Source of the DNA: a virus
Direction: 5' to 3' (one strand)
DNA: 26,901 bases
Virus record (IMG/VR): IMGVR_UViG_3300011114_001026
Coordinates: 1-26,901 of that record
The position numbers were made by a program, and so were the translations under genes. Positions 5,859-14,174 of this stretch are shown here, piece by piece; within the stretch, counting starts at the first letter, position 1; every line of letters starts with the position of its first letter. The notes beneath the pieces were generated by a model. That model was not told the origin of the DNA and ran no database searches. It saw nothing but the letters and a program-made list of their open reading frames with translations.

Positions 5859-7850
5859 ATGGGCAGCTATGAAGCAGGAAATTACTCGCTCGGTTACGTA
5901 GATCCAGCTGATGTCGACAATAAAAATCTAAAGCAGATGAAGGATTGGTTTTATCAATCGAATTATACAGGAAATTCTGCTGCTTGGCTCCAGGGAGCCA
6001 TAGATAAGCGGTTTAAAGTAGGCGATCAAGCTTTAAATTCATCCCTTTATGGCTCTGGATATAATCAAGCACAGAAATTCTTCTTTAATCTCATTCGAAG
6101 ACAGATCAATATGATTGTCGGATTTCAGAGAAGAAATCGAAAATCTACTGTCACAATACCACTCCATGATCAAGATGATCCTTTGTCTGACGATTATAAT
6201 ACCGTTTTGAAATGGTGTGATAATCGAGACGGATTTCAAGAGTATTTTAGCCAAGCTTTTGAAGGCTCCTGTGACACAGGGATGACTCTTCTTCATTTAT
6301 ATCCAGATTTTACTTTTGATCCGATTTCAGGCGATCTATTTACCGATTGTGTGTCATACAATAATTTTTTAATTGATCAATATTTTCGTAAGCAAGATTT
6401 GAGTGACTGTAATGGGATTTGGAGAAGACGTTGGGTAAGTAAAGAAGGGGCTAAGCAAATGCTTCCCGGATATGCGACAGAAATCGATAAGATGCGTCCA
6501 GGAGGAATGAAAGACGGAAGATTTCCTCTTCAAGCCGAACTAAATAATGTGGCTACGAGCAATCTCTTTACTTACGATGAATTTTATTACAGAACCTCAA
6601 GATCAGCCACTTTGATTATTGATCCATACACTGGGGAAGCTGTTGAATGGGATCAGGATGAAGACGATCCAAAAGATATGATGAAGAGAACTTTAGAGCA
6701 GCAACCTTGGCTTAAAGTTAAAAAAACTCAGGTTCCAACAGTTAAGCTTGTATTAAGTTTAGGTGATAAAATCGTTTATCATGGACAGAACATGTTAGGA
6801 ATCGACGATTATCCATTTGTTCCTTCCATCTGTTATTATGAGCCCGACATTCAAAGTTATGGCTGGAGAGTGCAAGGAGTCATTCGAAATCTTAGAGATG
6901 CTCAGTTTCTTTATAATATGCGAAAAGTGATTGAACTTCAGATCTTGCAAAGTTCTGTTAATGCAGGATGGATTTATCCAGTTGATGCGGTCACAGATGT
7001 GAAAGCATTTAGACAAGCTTCAGGTGGAGAAGGATATCTTATTCCTTTAAAGGCCGGTCATCTCCCTGGAGAAATTCAAAGGATTGAGCCTGTGCCGATC
7101 CCTCAATCGCTCATTGAATTATCACATGCTCTTTCTGAGGATATTTCTAAAATCTCTGGTGTTAATGAAGAGTTACTAGGTTCAGCAACTGATGATAAAA
7201 GTGGAATTTTATCAATGTTAAGACAAGGTGCAGGTTTAACGACTCTTCAAACGATCTTTGATAAATCAGATTATACACAAAGATTATTCGGAAAGATTCG
7301 CCTTCAAGCTATTCGTAAGAATTTTAGCAAAGGAAAGATCCGTAATATTCTTGGGCATGATGCGGATCCCCGATTTTTTACATCACATTCTCAAAAATAT
7401 GGAATGGCATTGGAAGAGGGGAATTATTCATCAACTCAAAGACAAACAGAACTTCAGCAGCTTCTACATTTCAAAGAACTTGGCATGGGAATTGCAGATA
7501 AATCGATCATTCGAGCCGCTATAATCACTGATAAGCGTCAAGTCATCGAAGACATGGAAGAGCAGAATCAACAGCAAGCTCAAGCCCAGCAAGCTCAATC
7601 CCAACAGCAAGAGAAATTAGACAATTCTAAAGTAATGGGTACATACGCAAAAGCAAGGAGTGATCTTGCTAGAGAGAAAGAATTGATGGCCTCTGCACAA
7701 GAAAAACTTGCAAAAATCTCTGAAATTGAAGCTAACGCAGAAAGCAAAACTATGGAATCTGATCTTAATTTGATCAAGACACAGATGCAGTTAGAAGATA
7801 TGCAATTTAATCAAATGCGCTCGTTCTCCGGAGCGGGACAACAACAATAA
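5859..7850 (+). CDS. Portal protein, P22 type
   Basis: A 663-residue protein, the length expected of P22 gp1-like portals, forming the dodecameric ring through which DNA enters and leaves the capsid. Typical elements are the N-terminal FFFNLIRRQINMIVGFQRRN region (about 74-93), an Asp-rich DQDDPLSDDY segment, the mixed alpha/beta clip region with YYEPDIQSYGWRVQGVIRNLRDAQ (about 328-351), and the long-helix segment SGVNEELLGSATDDKSGI (about 433-450), characteristic of this family. From about 567 it becomes a Gln/Ala-rich coiled coil (the barrel region of P22 portals). It follows the divergent promoter region with an AAGG ribosome-binding site. It is followed by two tiny genes, then a long unknown gene and the scaffold. 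Confidence 0.9.
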   Translation: MGSYEAGNYSLGYVDPADVDNKNLKQMKDWFYQSNYTGNSAAWLQGAIDKRFKVGDQALNSSLYGSGYNQAQKFFFNLIRRQINMIVGFQRRNRKSTVTIPLHDQDDPLSDDYNTVLKWCDNRDGFQEYFSQAFEGSCDTGMTLLHLYPDFTFDPISGDLFTDCVSYNNFLIDQYFRKQDLSDCNGIWRRRWVSKEGAKQMLPGYATEIDKMRPGGMKDGRFPLQAELNNVATSNLFTYDEFYYRTSRSATLIIDPYTGEAVEWDQDEDDPKDMMKRTLEQQPWLKVKKTQVPTVKLVLSLGDKIVYHGQNMLGIDDYPFVPSICYYEPDIQSYGWRVQGVIRNLRDAQFLYNMRKVIELQILQSSVNAGWIYPVDAVTDVKAFRQASGGEGYLIPLKAGHLPGEIQRIEPVPIPQSLIELSHALSEDISKISGVNEELLGSATDDKSGILSMLRQGAGLTTLQTIFDKSDYTQRLFGKIRLQAIRKNFSKGKIRNILGHDADPRFFTSHSQKYGMALEEGNYSSTQRQTELQQLLHFKELGMGIADKSIIRAAIITDKRQVIEDMEEQNQQQAQAQQAQSQQQEKLDNSKVMGTYAKARSDLAREKELMASAQEKLAKISEIEANAESKTMESDLNLIKTQMQLEDMQFNQMRSFSGAGQQQ

Positions 7851-7862
7851 ATAGGGGGACTT

Positions 7863-8042
7863 ATGTCTAAAGGAAAAGAAGGGCTAAAAATGCCGATGGG
7901 AAACTCACATTGGGAAATGAAACCCGGAGACACTAGCGTATCAAATTTGAAATACGGAACAGAATTCGGAAATCCGGAAGATCTTAAAAAATCTGTTGAT
8001 TCACTATCTTCGTATGTTAAGAAAAATAAAATGAAATATTAA
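7863..8042 (+). CDS. Small phage protein, 59 residues
   Basis: Strong GGGGG ribosome-binding site four bases before the ATG. The product starts MSKGKEGLKMPMGNSHWEMKPG and ends in a Ser/Lys-rich helix. It is soluble, with no recognised domain. Its place directly after the portal suggests a virion or assembly role. Codon use resembles its neighbours, which supports it as real despite its length. Confidence 0.65.
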   Translation: MSKGKEGLKMPMGNSHWEMKPGDTSVSNLKYGTEFGNPEDLKKSVDSLSSYVKKNKMKY

Positions 8043-8105
8043 ATTTATGGGCATTTGCTTTTCGAACATTGGATCAGCAATATAAGACCCATTTTATGAG
8101 GGATT

Positions 8106-8279
8106 ATGAAAAAAAAATCGCTTAAGGAAAACATACAACAAAATGATTATTGGCAAAGAGATGTCAGCAAATCAGTATTTGTTAGGGGATATGGAAATGA
8201 TCCTGCAGGAGCATTTTTAGCAAGACCGGGAAAAGATCGGGTTCAACCACATATTAAAATTAATGAGTGCGATCATTAA
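8106..8279 (+). CDS. Small phage protein, 57 residues
   Basis: The ATG has GAGG just upstream (8098-8102). The product opens with a Lys run (MKKKSLKENIQ) and contains a Trp and a Gly-rich middle (VRGYGNDPAGAF). No family is recognised. It lies 15 bases before the next gene in the same operon. Confidence 0.6.
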   Translation: MKKKSLKENIQQNDYWQRDVSKSVFVRGYGNDPAGAFLARPGKDRVQPHIKINECDH

Positions 8280-8294
8280 AAATGGATTTACACC

Positions 8295-8909
8295 ATGAAA
8301 AAAGAAACAGCCGGACAGCTATCAAAGAAAGCAGCTTCCGATAAGACAAAGTACAATTCTATTGAAGTCGGTCATGCCTTAGTTGATAGCATCCCACATC
8401 AATTAAGAATTGCCATCGATAATTATAAGGATATTATCGATGAGAAAGAATTTTGCGTCGTGATGATCATTGCGAAAGATCCTCTGATCTTTAATTTGCA
8501 AAGGAGAAAATTTTATTGCTATCCATATTTGCCATCTCCTCGTCCAAATCAAAGCGTATTTTTATATAACAAAGCAAAAGATACGATTACTCATCGTCTT
8601 TGGGTTCTTCCCTGCGCTGAAGTTATGGCCGAACTTTCAAGTATCGGATATGTGGATGCTAAATATCGCACTATGCAGGCGTGGAGTATTGCCTTTTTCA
8701 AGGGAAGATTTTGGGAATATGTCCGATATGATCAGAAAATCGATATGTTATCTGAGTTAGAATTTATTGAGCTACACCGAGAGGAATTGATTAAGGCGGG
8801 ATGTAAAATCCCTGACGTCAGATTCACTGACCCCTTCGATTTTGAGAAGGTCAAGATCGAGCACATCAATGACACGAAGACAGCCCTCGCCGATGAGAAT
8901 CTTTTCTAA
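8295..8909 (+). CDS. Hypothetical head-region protein, 204 residues
   Basis: Between portal and scaffold, in the late operon. The chain is alpha/beta with aromatic strands (RKFYCYPYLPSPRPNQSVFLYN at about 70-91), a TMQAWSIAFFKGRFWEYVRYDQK segment at about 126-148 and a charged C-terminal helix. No membrane segments or signal peptide. A GGAT site lies before the ATG. Its last 138 bases are overlapped by a possible minus-strand gene. The family is not recognised; the position suggests a virion component or assembly factor. Confidence 0.75.
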   Translation: MKKETAGQLSKKAASDKTKYNSIEVGHALVDSIPHQLRIAIDNYKDIIDEKEFCVVMIIAKDPLIFNLQRRKFYCYPYLPSPRPNQSVFLYNKAKDTITHRLWVLPCAEVMAELSSIGYVDAKYRTMQAWSIAFFKGRFWEYVRYDQKIDMLSELEFIELHREELIKAGCKIPDVRFTDPFDFEKVKIEHINDTKTALADENLF

Positions 8910-9041
8910 TGATTTTTTTAAACACAAAACTCCTATTGGAGCGTCGCAACTCAAGTATTTCATTTTAATTTGATAATCGTCCAGCTCCTCAAAAAGCTTA
9001 TTTATAATTGTTTTTTTTAAATCTAAATTATCTGGAGTCAT
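8772..9041 (-). CDS. Possible protein resembling the RNA polymerase alpha C-terminal domain
   Basis: An 89-residue frame starting at the minus ATG next to the scaffold ATG (CATATG, 9039-9044). Residues about 34-87 read as a helix-hairpin-helix domain like alpha-CTD: PIGVLCLKKSLEKIL, GCLRVIDVLDLDLLKIEGV, then a final helix ending FTSRLNQF. The first 44 codons fall mostly in a 132-base gap between plus-strand genes, otherwise rare in this dense operon. Against it: 138 bases lie antisense to the previous gene in the codon-aligned frame, which often makes false open frames, and its ribosome-binding site is weak (CGGG). An alpha-CTD mimic could steer host transcription. Confidence 0.45.
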   Translation of the reverse strand: MTPDNLDLKKTIINKLFEELDDYQIKMKYLSCDAPIGVLCLKKSLEKILIGEGCLRVIDVLDLDLLKIEGVSESDVRDFTSRLNQFLSV

Positions 9042-9770
9042 ATGCAGCCCGAAATTAAAAGTGAAAATATAGAAACAGAAAAAAACATACAGCAAGTTTC
9101 ACCAGAGGTCAAACAAGAAATTAAGGAAGAAGTAAAAGAAGAAACTCAAGAGCAGATTAACTGGAGAAAATTTAGGCAACAAAGAGAGATTGAGCGAAAG
9201 CAGTCGGAAGAAAATGCCAGAAGAGCAGATGAAAAAGCCAAGGAAGCAGAAGCTTTGAAAGCAGCTCTTGAGTCTGTACTCAACAAACAACCTCAGCAAC
9301 AACAAAATAACAATTATTACGAAGAAGAAGAATCCGAAGATCAAAGGATTGAGAAAAAAGTTCAGATCGCTTTAGCCAAGAAGGAACAAGAATATCAACA
9401 AAGAAGGCAAGAAGAAGAACAACGTACATTTCCGCAAAGACTCACTCAAGCGCATCCCGATTTTGATTCTGTATGTAACACTGCAAATCTTGATTATCTA
9501 GAATTTCACCATGCCGAAGTCGCTAATGCCTTTAAATATATGCCTGATGGATTTGAAAAATGGTCAAATATTTATCGAGCAGTCAAGAGATACGTTCCTT
9601 CTTCGGATGTGAGGAAAGAAGAAGCAAAAGCAGATAGGAATTTGCAAAAACCTCAATCTTCTATGCATATGACTTCCACTGGAAATCCTACATCTGCTTA
9701 TCGACTTGATGAAGCAAAAAAAATGGAAAATTATCGAAGAATGCAAAAAGAAATTAAAAGCTTGAGTTAA
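9042..9770 (+). CDS. Scaffolding protein candidate
   Basis: A 242-residue, very charged and Glu/Gln/Lys-rich protein just before the capsid gene, where phage scaffolds usually lie. An acidic N-terminus is followed by coiled coil (about 40-85, with ERKQSEENARRADEKAKEAEAL), a Gln/Asn run, a second coiled coil (about 105-127), then a compact domain with HPDFDSV and YMPDGFEKWSNIYRAV, and a basic C-terminal helix of the kind that binds coat protein in P22. GGAG lies four bases before the ATG. It would line the procapsid and leave before or during packaging. The call rests on position and composition. Confidence 0.75.
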   Translation: MQPEIKSENIETEKNIQQVSPEVKQEIKEEVKEETQEQINWRKFRQQREIERKQSEENARRADEKAKEAEALKAALESVLNKQPQQQQNNNYYEEEESEDQRIEKKVQIALAKKEQEYQQRRQEEEQRTFPQRLTQAHPDFDSVCNTANLDYLEFHHAEVANAFKYMPDGFEKWSNIYRAVKRYVPSSDVRKEEAKADRNLQKPQSSMHMTSTGNPTSAYRLDEAKKMENYRRMQKEIKSLS

Positions 9771-10004
9771 GTATTGCATTTAAAATTTTAATTTTTATAT
9801 GTTAAAAATATACTTGTCGATATATGTTATAGTCAATCCATAATCGTTGACTAAAGCGGGTCACCATTAAATTGGTGGCTTGCATTTGCAGATCACGGCT
9901 TCGCTAGCCAACATTTCTTAGACTGATTCACGACTCGTCATCGTAATGCTGATTTTTTCCGTTCGCACGGAGATTAACAACTTACTTTAACGAGGTTTAA
10001 AATC
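9771..10004 (+). promoter_or_regulatory. Structured leader and promoter of the capsid gene
   Basis: A 234-base gap in a dense operon. TGTTATAGT at 9825-9833 fits an extended -10, with no clear -35. The following 170 bases are less AT-rich than their surroundings and can form short hairpins: CACCA/TGGTG (9862-9877), GGCT/AGCC (9897-9909) and CCGT-TCGC-ACGG (9959-9970). A GAGG site precedes the capsid ATG. No tRNA or known riboswitch pattern was recognised. It probably gives the capsid gene its own strong, stable transcript. Confidence 0.5.
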
Positions 10005-10970
10005 ATGTTTCCATCAGGAATAACAAATATCAATAATATGGCTCCTGAGCTTCCTTTACAAGCCTCAGAAGACCTGTTGTCAACTCCAATGTTTAATTTA
10101 ATTCACTCATTCGGAGTCGATCTTCATCATGCAGAAAGTTATATCGGTAAAACCACACGGATGAGTCGTTTTGAACGATTGAATACCGAAGGAGGTCAAT
10201 TGGACGGCTCAGGCATTGATCCTGCTTCTGAAGTTCCAGTTCGTACCGATGTAGATGCGACCATGGAAATTTATGCAAAAAGTATAATTACAAATGAACA
10301 GGTTGTTTTATATGAAAATAGCAAAACATTAACAAAATTTACGGCTTTATTAGGTCAATGGTTAAGGGAGAAGGAAGATCTCCTTATGAGAGATCTATTT
10401 GCATCTTCAGTTTCTTATATTAATTGTACTGGCGGATTAAATGGAGATCAGCCTTCAAATATTTCTCTGAATGACATCAACAACATTGAAACCATCCTAT
10501 TGAATAATGATGCTCGCACCATGCTTGTAAGTATCGATGCGATGGATAAGTTTTCGACTGGCCCTACTAGAGATGCATTCATTGCTCTTGCCAGCACTTC
10601 TTTAACGAATGATCTTCAAAAAGTACAGGGTGTTTTGTTAAAGAATGCATACCCAAGCCAAGAAGGTTTGAGACCAGAAGAATATTGTTCGGTCTCAAGA
10701 TTTAGATTCTTCGTTTCATCAAAAGGAGCAAAGATTCCCGGGTCTTCAATGAGAGGAAATACCGTTTATACAATTCCCATGTATGGACTTGAAGCAGCAG
10801 CAAAAATTGAACAAAACAATTACACGGCAGTAGTTGGATATAGACCTCCATGGGTTGTGTCTTCAGTGGCACAAAACAGTCAATTATATGCCAAGTTTGC
10901 GATTGCAAGAGCAATCACGAATCAAAATTGGATATCCGGTCTAAACGCTACAACATTACAAGTCACCTAA
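10005..10970 (+). CDS. Major capsid protein, N4-gp56 family-like
   Basis: A 321-residue protein following the scaffold and a dedicated leader. Features of the N4-gp56 type HK97-fold coat are the N-arm, the TTRMSRFERLNTEGG strand, EVPVRTDVDATMEIYAKSI (E-loop/P-domain start), a long spine helix (QWLREKEDLLMRDLFAS), LVSIDAMDKF, and the C-terminal YRPPWVVSSVAQNSQLYAKFAIAR stretch that ends with NQNWISGL. It would form the icosahedral shell. GAGG before the ATG fixes the start. No proteolytic delta domain is seen, in line with the separate scaffold. Pairing an N4-like coat with a P22-type portal is a mosaic feature. Confidence 0.88.
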   Translation: MFPSGITNINNMAPELPLQASEDLLSTPMFNLIHSFGVDLHHAESYIGKTTRMSRFERLNTEGGQLDGSGIDPASEVPVRTDVDATMEIYAKSIITNEQVVLYENSKTLTKFTALLGQWLREKEDLLMRDLFASSVSYINCTGGLNGDQPSNISLNDINNIETILLNNDARTMLVSIDAMDKFSTGPTRDAFIALASTSLTNDLQKVQGVLLKNAYPSQEGLRPEEYCSVSRFRFFVSSKGAKIPGSSMRGNTVYTIPMYGLEAAAKIEQNNYTAVVGYRPPWVVSSVAQNSQLYAKFAIARAITNQNWISGLNATTLQVT

Positions 10971-10983
10971 TAGGAGGTATCCA

Positions 10984-11979
10984 ATGGCTTTTACAATTGT
11001 TACTCAAGGTAACTTTACATCCGCAGGAGTGGGAGTCAAAATCCCGCTTCCAAGTTCAGCAGATTATTTTTTGGTAAAAAATTTGACTCAACTTGCAACT
11101 ACTCAAGCAACAGGTAGAGGATTTCAATTTGAATGGTATAAAGATTTAGTCGCTGCAGATAATGCAATCGAATGGAAAAAAACAAATTCCACAAATGCGA
11201 CAAATATCGTACTGGTCACTTCAGGTGGTTTTACATATGTAACATCAAGTCCTGTTGTTGAAGCACAATCAGCTAGTGCGATCACTGCGATCACCGCAGC
11301 GTCACCCGCAGTTGTGTCACAAACAAATACATATTCTGAAGGGGACATCCTTAGATTCTATTCTACTACAGGAATGTTACAGATTGCAGGAGCAGATTTT
11401 CAGATCTCTACAGTTTCAGGTTCAGGATATACATTATTAGGATTGCCTGCTGCTGGTTTTGCTGCTGCCGGAACTGCAGGTTATACACGTCGAATCTCTA
11501 AATTTTCGGCTGTAGATCCTCAATTCCTGTATATCACTGGGATTTCTCAAGCTATACAATCAGTTGTCACAACATCTGTTGATCCGTCTCCTTATTACGT
11601 TGTCGGAATGAAAATTTATTTCAGTATTCCAGGTTCTTTTGGAATGACTCAAATGAATAGTTTGACAGGAACAATCACTGCGGTTTCCTCAGCAAATTAT
11701 ACTTTGACTGTTGATATCGATTCGACTGCATTTACTGCATTTGCATTCCCAGCTTCAACAGCTTCTCCTACGGCTCAATTATTTGCAACTTTGGCTCCTG
11801 CAGGTCAAAGCACGAGATATGATCCGTTAACAGGAGTGCAAACAGGATATAATTTTCTTCAAGCACCTTTCCATACAGGTCAATTTACTCCTTACATGTA
11901 TTTAGCTGCCGGAGCTCAATCTCCCGCAGGTTCTACAGGAGATGTGATCGTTTGGCAGGCGTATAAAATGGAAAATTAA
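10984..11979 (+). CDS. Capsid-associated beta protein with FCCH-like module
   Basis: Thirteen bases after the capsid gene with an AGGAGG site, so made in large amounts. The 331-residue chain is Ser/Thr/Ala/Gly-rich and beta-structured, as in decoration or head-fibre proteins. Residues about 204-256 (VVGMKIYFSIPGSFGMTQMN...) match the module often annotated in phages as FCCH-like (after ubiquitin-activating enzyme E1). The C-terminal part ends GDVIVWQAYKMEN. A shorter gene downstream (12204) repeats its C-terminal half. No signal or membrane segment. A capsid decoration or minor head role is inferred from position. Confidence 0.75.
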   Translation: MAFTIVTQGNFTSAGVGVKIPLPSSADYFLVKNLTQLATTQATGRGFQFEWYKDLVAADNAIEWKKTNSTNATNIVLVTSGGFTYVTSSPVVEAQSASAITAITAASPAVVSQTNTYSEGDILRFYSTTGMLQIAGADFQISTVSGSGYTLLGLPAAGFAAAGTAGYTRRISKFSAVDPQFLYITGISQAIQSVVTTSVDPSPYYVVGMKIYFSIPGSFGMTQMNSLTGTITAVSSANYTLTVDIDSTAFTAFAFPASTASPTAQLFATLAPAGQSTRYDPLTGVQTGYNFLQAPFHTGQFTPYMYLAAGAQSPAGSTGDVIVWQAYKMEN

Positions 11980-11981
11980 TT

Positions 11982-12006
11982 GATCGGGAGCCTTTGGGCT
12001 CCCATC
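11982..12006 (+). terminator. Intergenic hairpin after the capsid pair
   Basis: GGGAGCC (11986-11992) and GGCTCCC (11997-12003) pair perfectly around TTTG, with outer GAT/ATC pairs across a one-base bulge. It is the most GC-rich stem seen in the window. A U tract is missing (TTTGGGGG follows), so it is more likely a partial terminator or an mRNA 3' stabiliser that raises capsid output relative to the genes below. Confidence 0.55.
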
Positions 12007-12018
12007 TTTGGGGGAAAG

Positions 12019-12204
12019 ATGGACAATTGGATAAGTAAAGCTTTGCCAGAATCAAGCAAAGGAAAATTAAGAGAAAAATTAAATGTAAAAAAGGGAAAAA
12101 ATATTCCCGTATCCAAGCTTAAAAAAGCTGCTCATTCAAAAAGTCCGACATTAAAAAAGGAAGCCACCTTAGCGGAAACATTAAAAGGGTTTAGAAAGAA
12201 GTGA
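12019..12204 (+). CDS. Short basic head protein, 61 residues
   Basis: The ATG at 12019 has GGGGGA at 12010-12015; a longer reading from TTG 11980 would start inside the hairpin. The product is Lys-rich (MDNWISKALPESSKGKLR ... TLAETLKGFRKK) and helical, resembling short basic proteins common near phage capsid genes, with a KKAAHSKSPTLKKEATLAETL signature. It may contact DNA or the inside of the shell. The 3' end overlaps the next start in TGATG. Confidence 0.75.
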   Translation: MDNWISKALPESSKGKLREKLNVKKGKNIPVSKLKKAAHSKSPTLKKEATLAETLKGFRKK

Positions 12205-12602
12205 TGATTGCCAACGATGCAAACACATATTTACCCGGAACAATTCAAACACCAAGTTCTTTGCTGCTTGATGCGGTGACTCAATCATATCCGATGTTGA
12301 TTACTATATCGGCACAAGTTGCCAAGGCATCAAACACATATATCCCAGGAATGTTGGTTACTTTTTTTGTTCCAAAGTCTTACGGAATGTTTCAGTTAAA
12401 CGGGATGAAGGGGAAAATATTATCGGTGAATGGAAATGATTTCTTGATAGATATCGACTCCGTTATTTTTGATCCTTTTGTGGTTCCTTCAGGAAATGTA
12501 GCAATGCCCGCTAGTATTTCTCCATCGGGATCTCTGAATTTAGAATTTAGCAATACTACAAATCAAGTGCCATTCCAGAGTTTAAATAATATAGGAAATT
12601 AA
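12204..12602 (+). CDS. Small FCCH-like beta protein, paralogue of the 10984 product
   Basis: A 132-residue protein whose residues about 43-97 (YIPGMLVTFFVPKSYGMFQLNGMKGKI...) match the FCCH-like module of the 331-residue protein upstream, including GM-V-F-VP-S-GM-QLN and a following DIDS segment. The flanks also match weakly, so it is probably a shortened duplicate. The ATG lies in TGATG with the previous stop (GTG at 12201 is an alternative). It probably binds the capsid or connector, or replaces its paralogue at some sites. Confidence 0.7.
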   Translation: MIANDANTYLPGTIQTPSSLLLDAVTQSYPMLITISAQVAKASNTYIPGMLVTFFVPKSYGMFQLNGMKGKILSVNGNDFLIDIDSVIFDPFVVPSGNVAMPASISPSGSLNLEFSNTTNQVPFQSLNNIGN

Positions 12603-12613
12603 AGAGGAACATC

Positions 12614-13042
12614 ATGACAAAACACATCGTACAATGTACACCAACAGGTGAACAGCACGGATTAATCAATGTATTATCAAATTCCGTTCCTTTCGATGAC
12701 TTTAAAAATATAGATCCAAAAATTAAATCAGAATGCGAAAAGCAAAAGAAAGAAGACGCAAAGCTTGTGAAAGTAAAATATCATAATGCTCGAGGAAAAC
12801 ATGAGCGCCTTTCAAAGGCATATTGCAGATGGGCAGGAGATCCTATTCAACAATTTCATTTGGTTCCGGGATATACCTATGAAGTTCCATTAGGTTTTAT
12901 TAAGGAAGTGAATCAAATAAAAATGCCCCAAAGAAGCGGATTAATGACTGTTGACGGAAAAGATATTCTTAAAGACGGATCTCCATTGTCTCAAGACTCT
13001 GCTGGTGAACAAATTCACTTTTTATATGTAGATAATTTTTGA
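12614..13042 (+). CDS. Hypothetical head-region protein, 142 residues
   Basis: A strong AGAGGA site precedes the ATG. The first half is charged and helical (DPKIKSECEKQKKEDAKL), the second forms strands (PGYTYEVPLGFIKEVNQIKM, then GEQIHFLYVDNF). It contains Cys and His but no metal motif. Small proteins here in P22- and N4-like phages are often head-completion or decoration components. The family is not recognised. Confidence 0.7.
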   Translation: MTKHIVQCTPTGEQHGLINVLSNSVPFDDFKNIDPKIKSECEKQKKEDAKLVKVKYHNARGKHERLSKAYCRWAGDPIQQFHLVPGYTYEVPLGFIKEVNQIKMPQRSGLMTVDGKDILKDGSPLSQDSAGEQIHFLYVDNF

Positions 13043-13091
13043 GTTGTCCAGACATCTTGGTTAACTTTTTTGAATTATATCAAAGGATTTT

Positions 13092-14174
13092 ATGGTCGCA
13101 CAAGCCGATAGTACATTGACTGCAATACGTAAGAAAGTTCGTCGACTTACCGCATCTGCTAGTGAATCTTCATTATCTACTGATGATTTAGATATGTACA
13201 TCAATACATTTTATTCTCAGGATTTCCCTTACGGAATAAAAATTGATCAAATGAGAAGTGTGTATACTTTTTTTACGCGACCTTATATAGATAGGTATCC
13301 TTTAGATGTAAATTTCAATCAAGGTGTCAGAGCTCCGGTCTATTTTGAAGGGATTCAGGGATCTTTTTTCAAAGATAGACAGCAGTTTTACAGTTTGTGG
13401 CCCCGATTTCCTACTCGTTTTCAACCCATTAGTGGGGATGGGGTTACAACTGTATTTACCTTTACGATTCCTGGCCCTTTTCTAAGTAAAGAAGTGGTAT
13501 TAGGCGGTGTCGATTCCAATGGAACTGCAATATCAGTTAATGATGACGGCAATGGCAACCTCCAATTGCAAGTTCCTAATCCAGTCACTATTGTTCCTCC
13601 TTATTATTCTACACCCACCAATCCGATCACTCTTCCAATCCCTGGAATGCATAATCAAAATACAGCTAATCCAGGGTTATCATACGTAAGTACTACAACA
13701 AACGGATACTCCGGAATCGGAACGGTAGATTATGTCACAGGTCTTTTTAATATTGAATTTCCCGTAGCCCCTGCAGCGGGAACCATTATGACTCTTTGGG
13801 TCTCTCAATATCAAACAGGTAGACCTTATAGTCTCATGTTTTGGAACAATGAATTTACTGTGCGTCCAGTTCCAAAATTTATTCATAAAGTTGAAGTTGA
13901 GACTTTTTTAACACCCGTACAATTTCTTGAGATCAGCGATTCTCCTATTTTAAATCAGTGGTGGCAATATATTGCATTTGGAGCTGCTTGCGAAATTCTT
14001 AGAGATCGTCAGGATATGGACGGAGTACAAAATGTCATGGAAGGAATGAAGCGTCAAGAAGCTCTTGTTTTGGAACGACAATCTATTGAAGAAATATTCC
14101 AACCCAACATTACTTTATTTAATTCAGTTCAACAGACCTACGGTTTCGGAGCGGGACTGGGAGGATACTGGTAA
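13092..14174 (+). CDS. Head-tail connector/adaptor-like protein, 360 residues
   Basis: The N-terminus (TLTAIRKKVRRLTASASESSL, then STDDLDMYINTFYSQDFP) has the pattern of phage adaptor proteins that dock under the portal. A long beta region follows (about 95-250, with GDGVTTVFTFTIPGPF), then a helical tail that includes WWQYIAFGAACEILRDRQDMDG and QEALVLERQ. It lies between small head genes and the gp10-like hub, as P22 connectors do. AAAGGA precedes the ATG, and the stop overlaps the next ATG in TAATG. The adaptor role is inferred from the N-terminal motif and order. Confidence 0.75.
   Translation: MVAQADSTLTAIRKKVRRLTASASESSLSTDDLDMYINTFYSQDFPYGIKIDQMRSVYTFFTRPYIDRYPLDVNFNQGVRAPVYFEGIQGSFFKDRQQFYSLWPRFPTRFQPISGDGVTTVFTFTIPGPFLSKEVVLGGVDSNGTAISVNDDGNGNLQLQVPNPVTIVPPYYSTPTNPITLPIPGMHNQNTANPGLSYVSTTTNGYSGIGTVDYVTGLFNIEFPVAPAAGTIMTLWVSQYQTGRPYSLMFWNNEFTVRPVPKFIHKVEVETFLTPVQFLEISDSPILNQWWQYIAFGAACEILRDRQDMDGVQNVMEGMKRQEALVLERQSIEEIFQPNITLFNSVQQTYGFGAGLGGYW

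Noticed and set aside
9841-9975. tRNA gene in the capsid leader
   Set aside because: No acceptor stem pairing and no T-loop GTTCRA motif; only short independent hairpins.
12614-13042. Assigning a named head-completion function to this gene
   Set aside because: Only position supports it; no motif seen.
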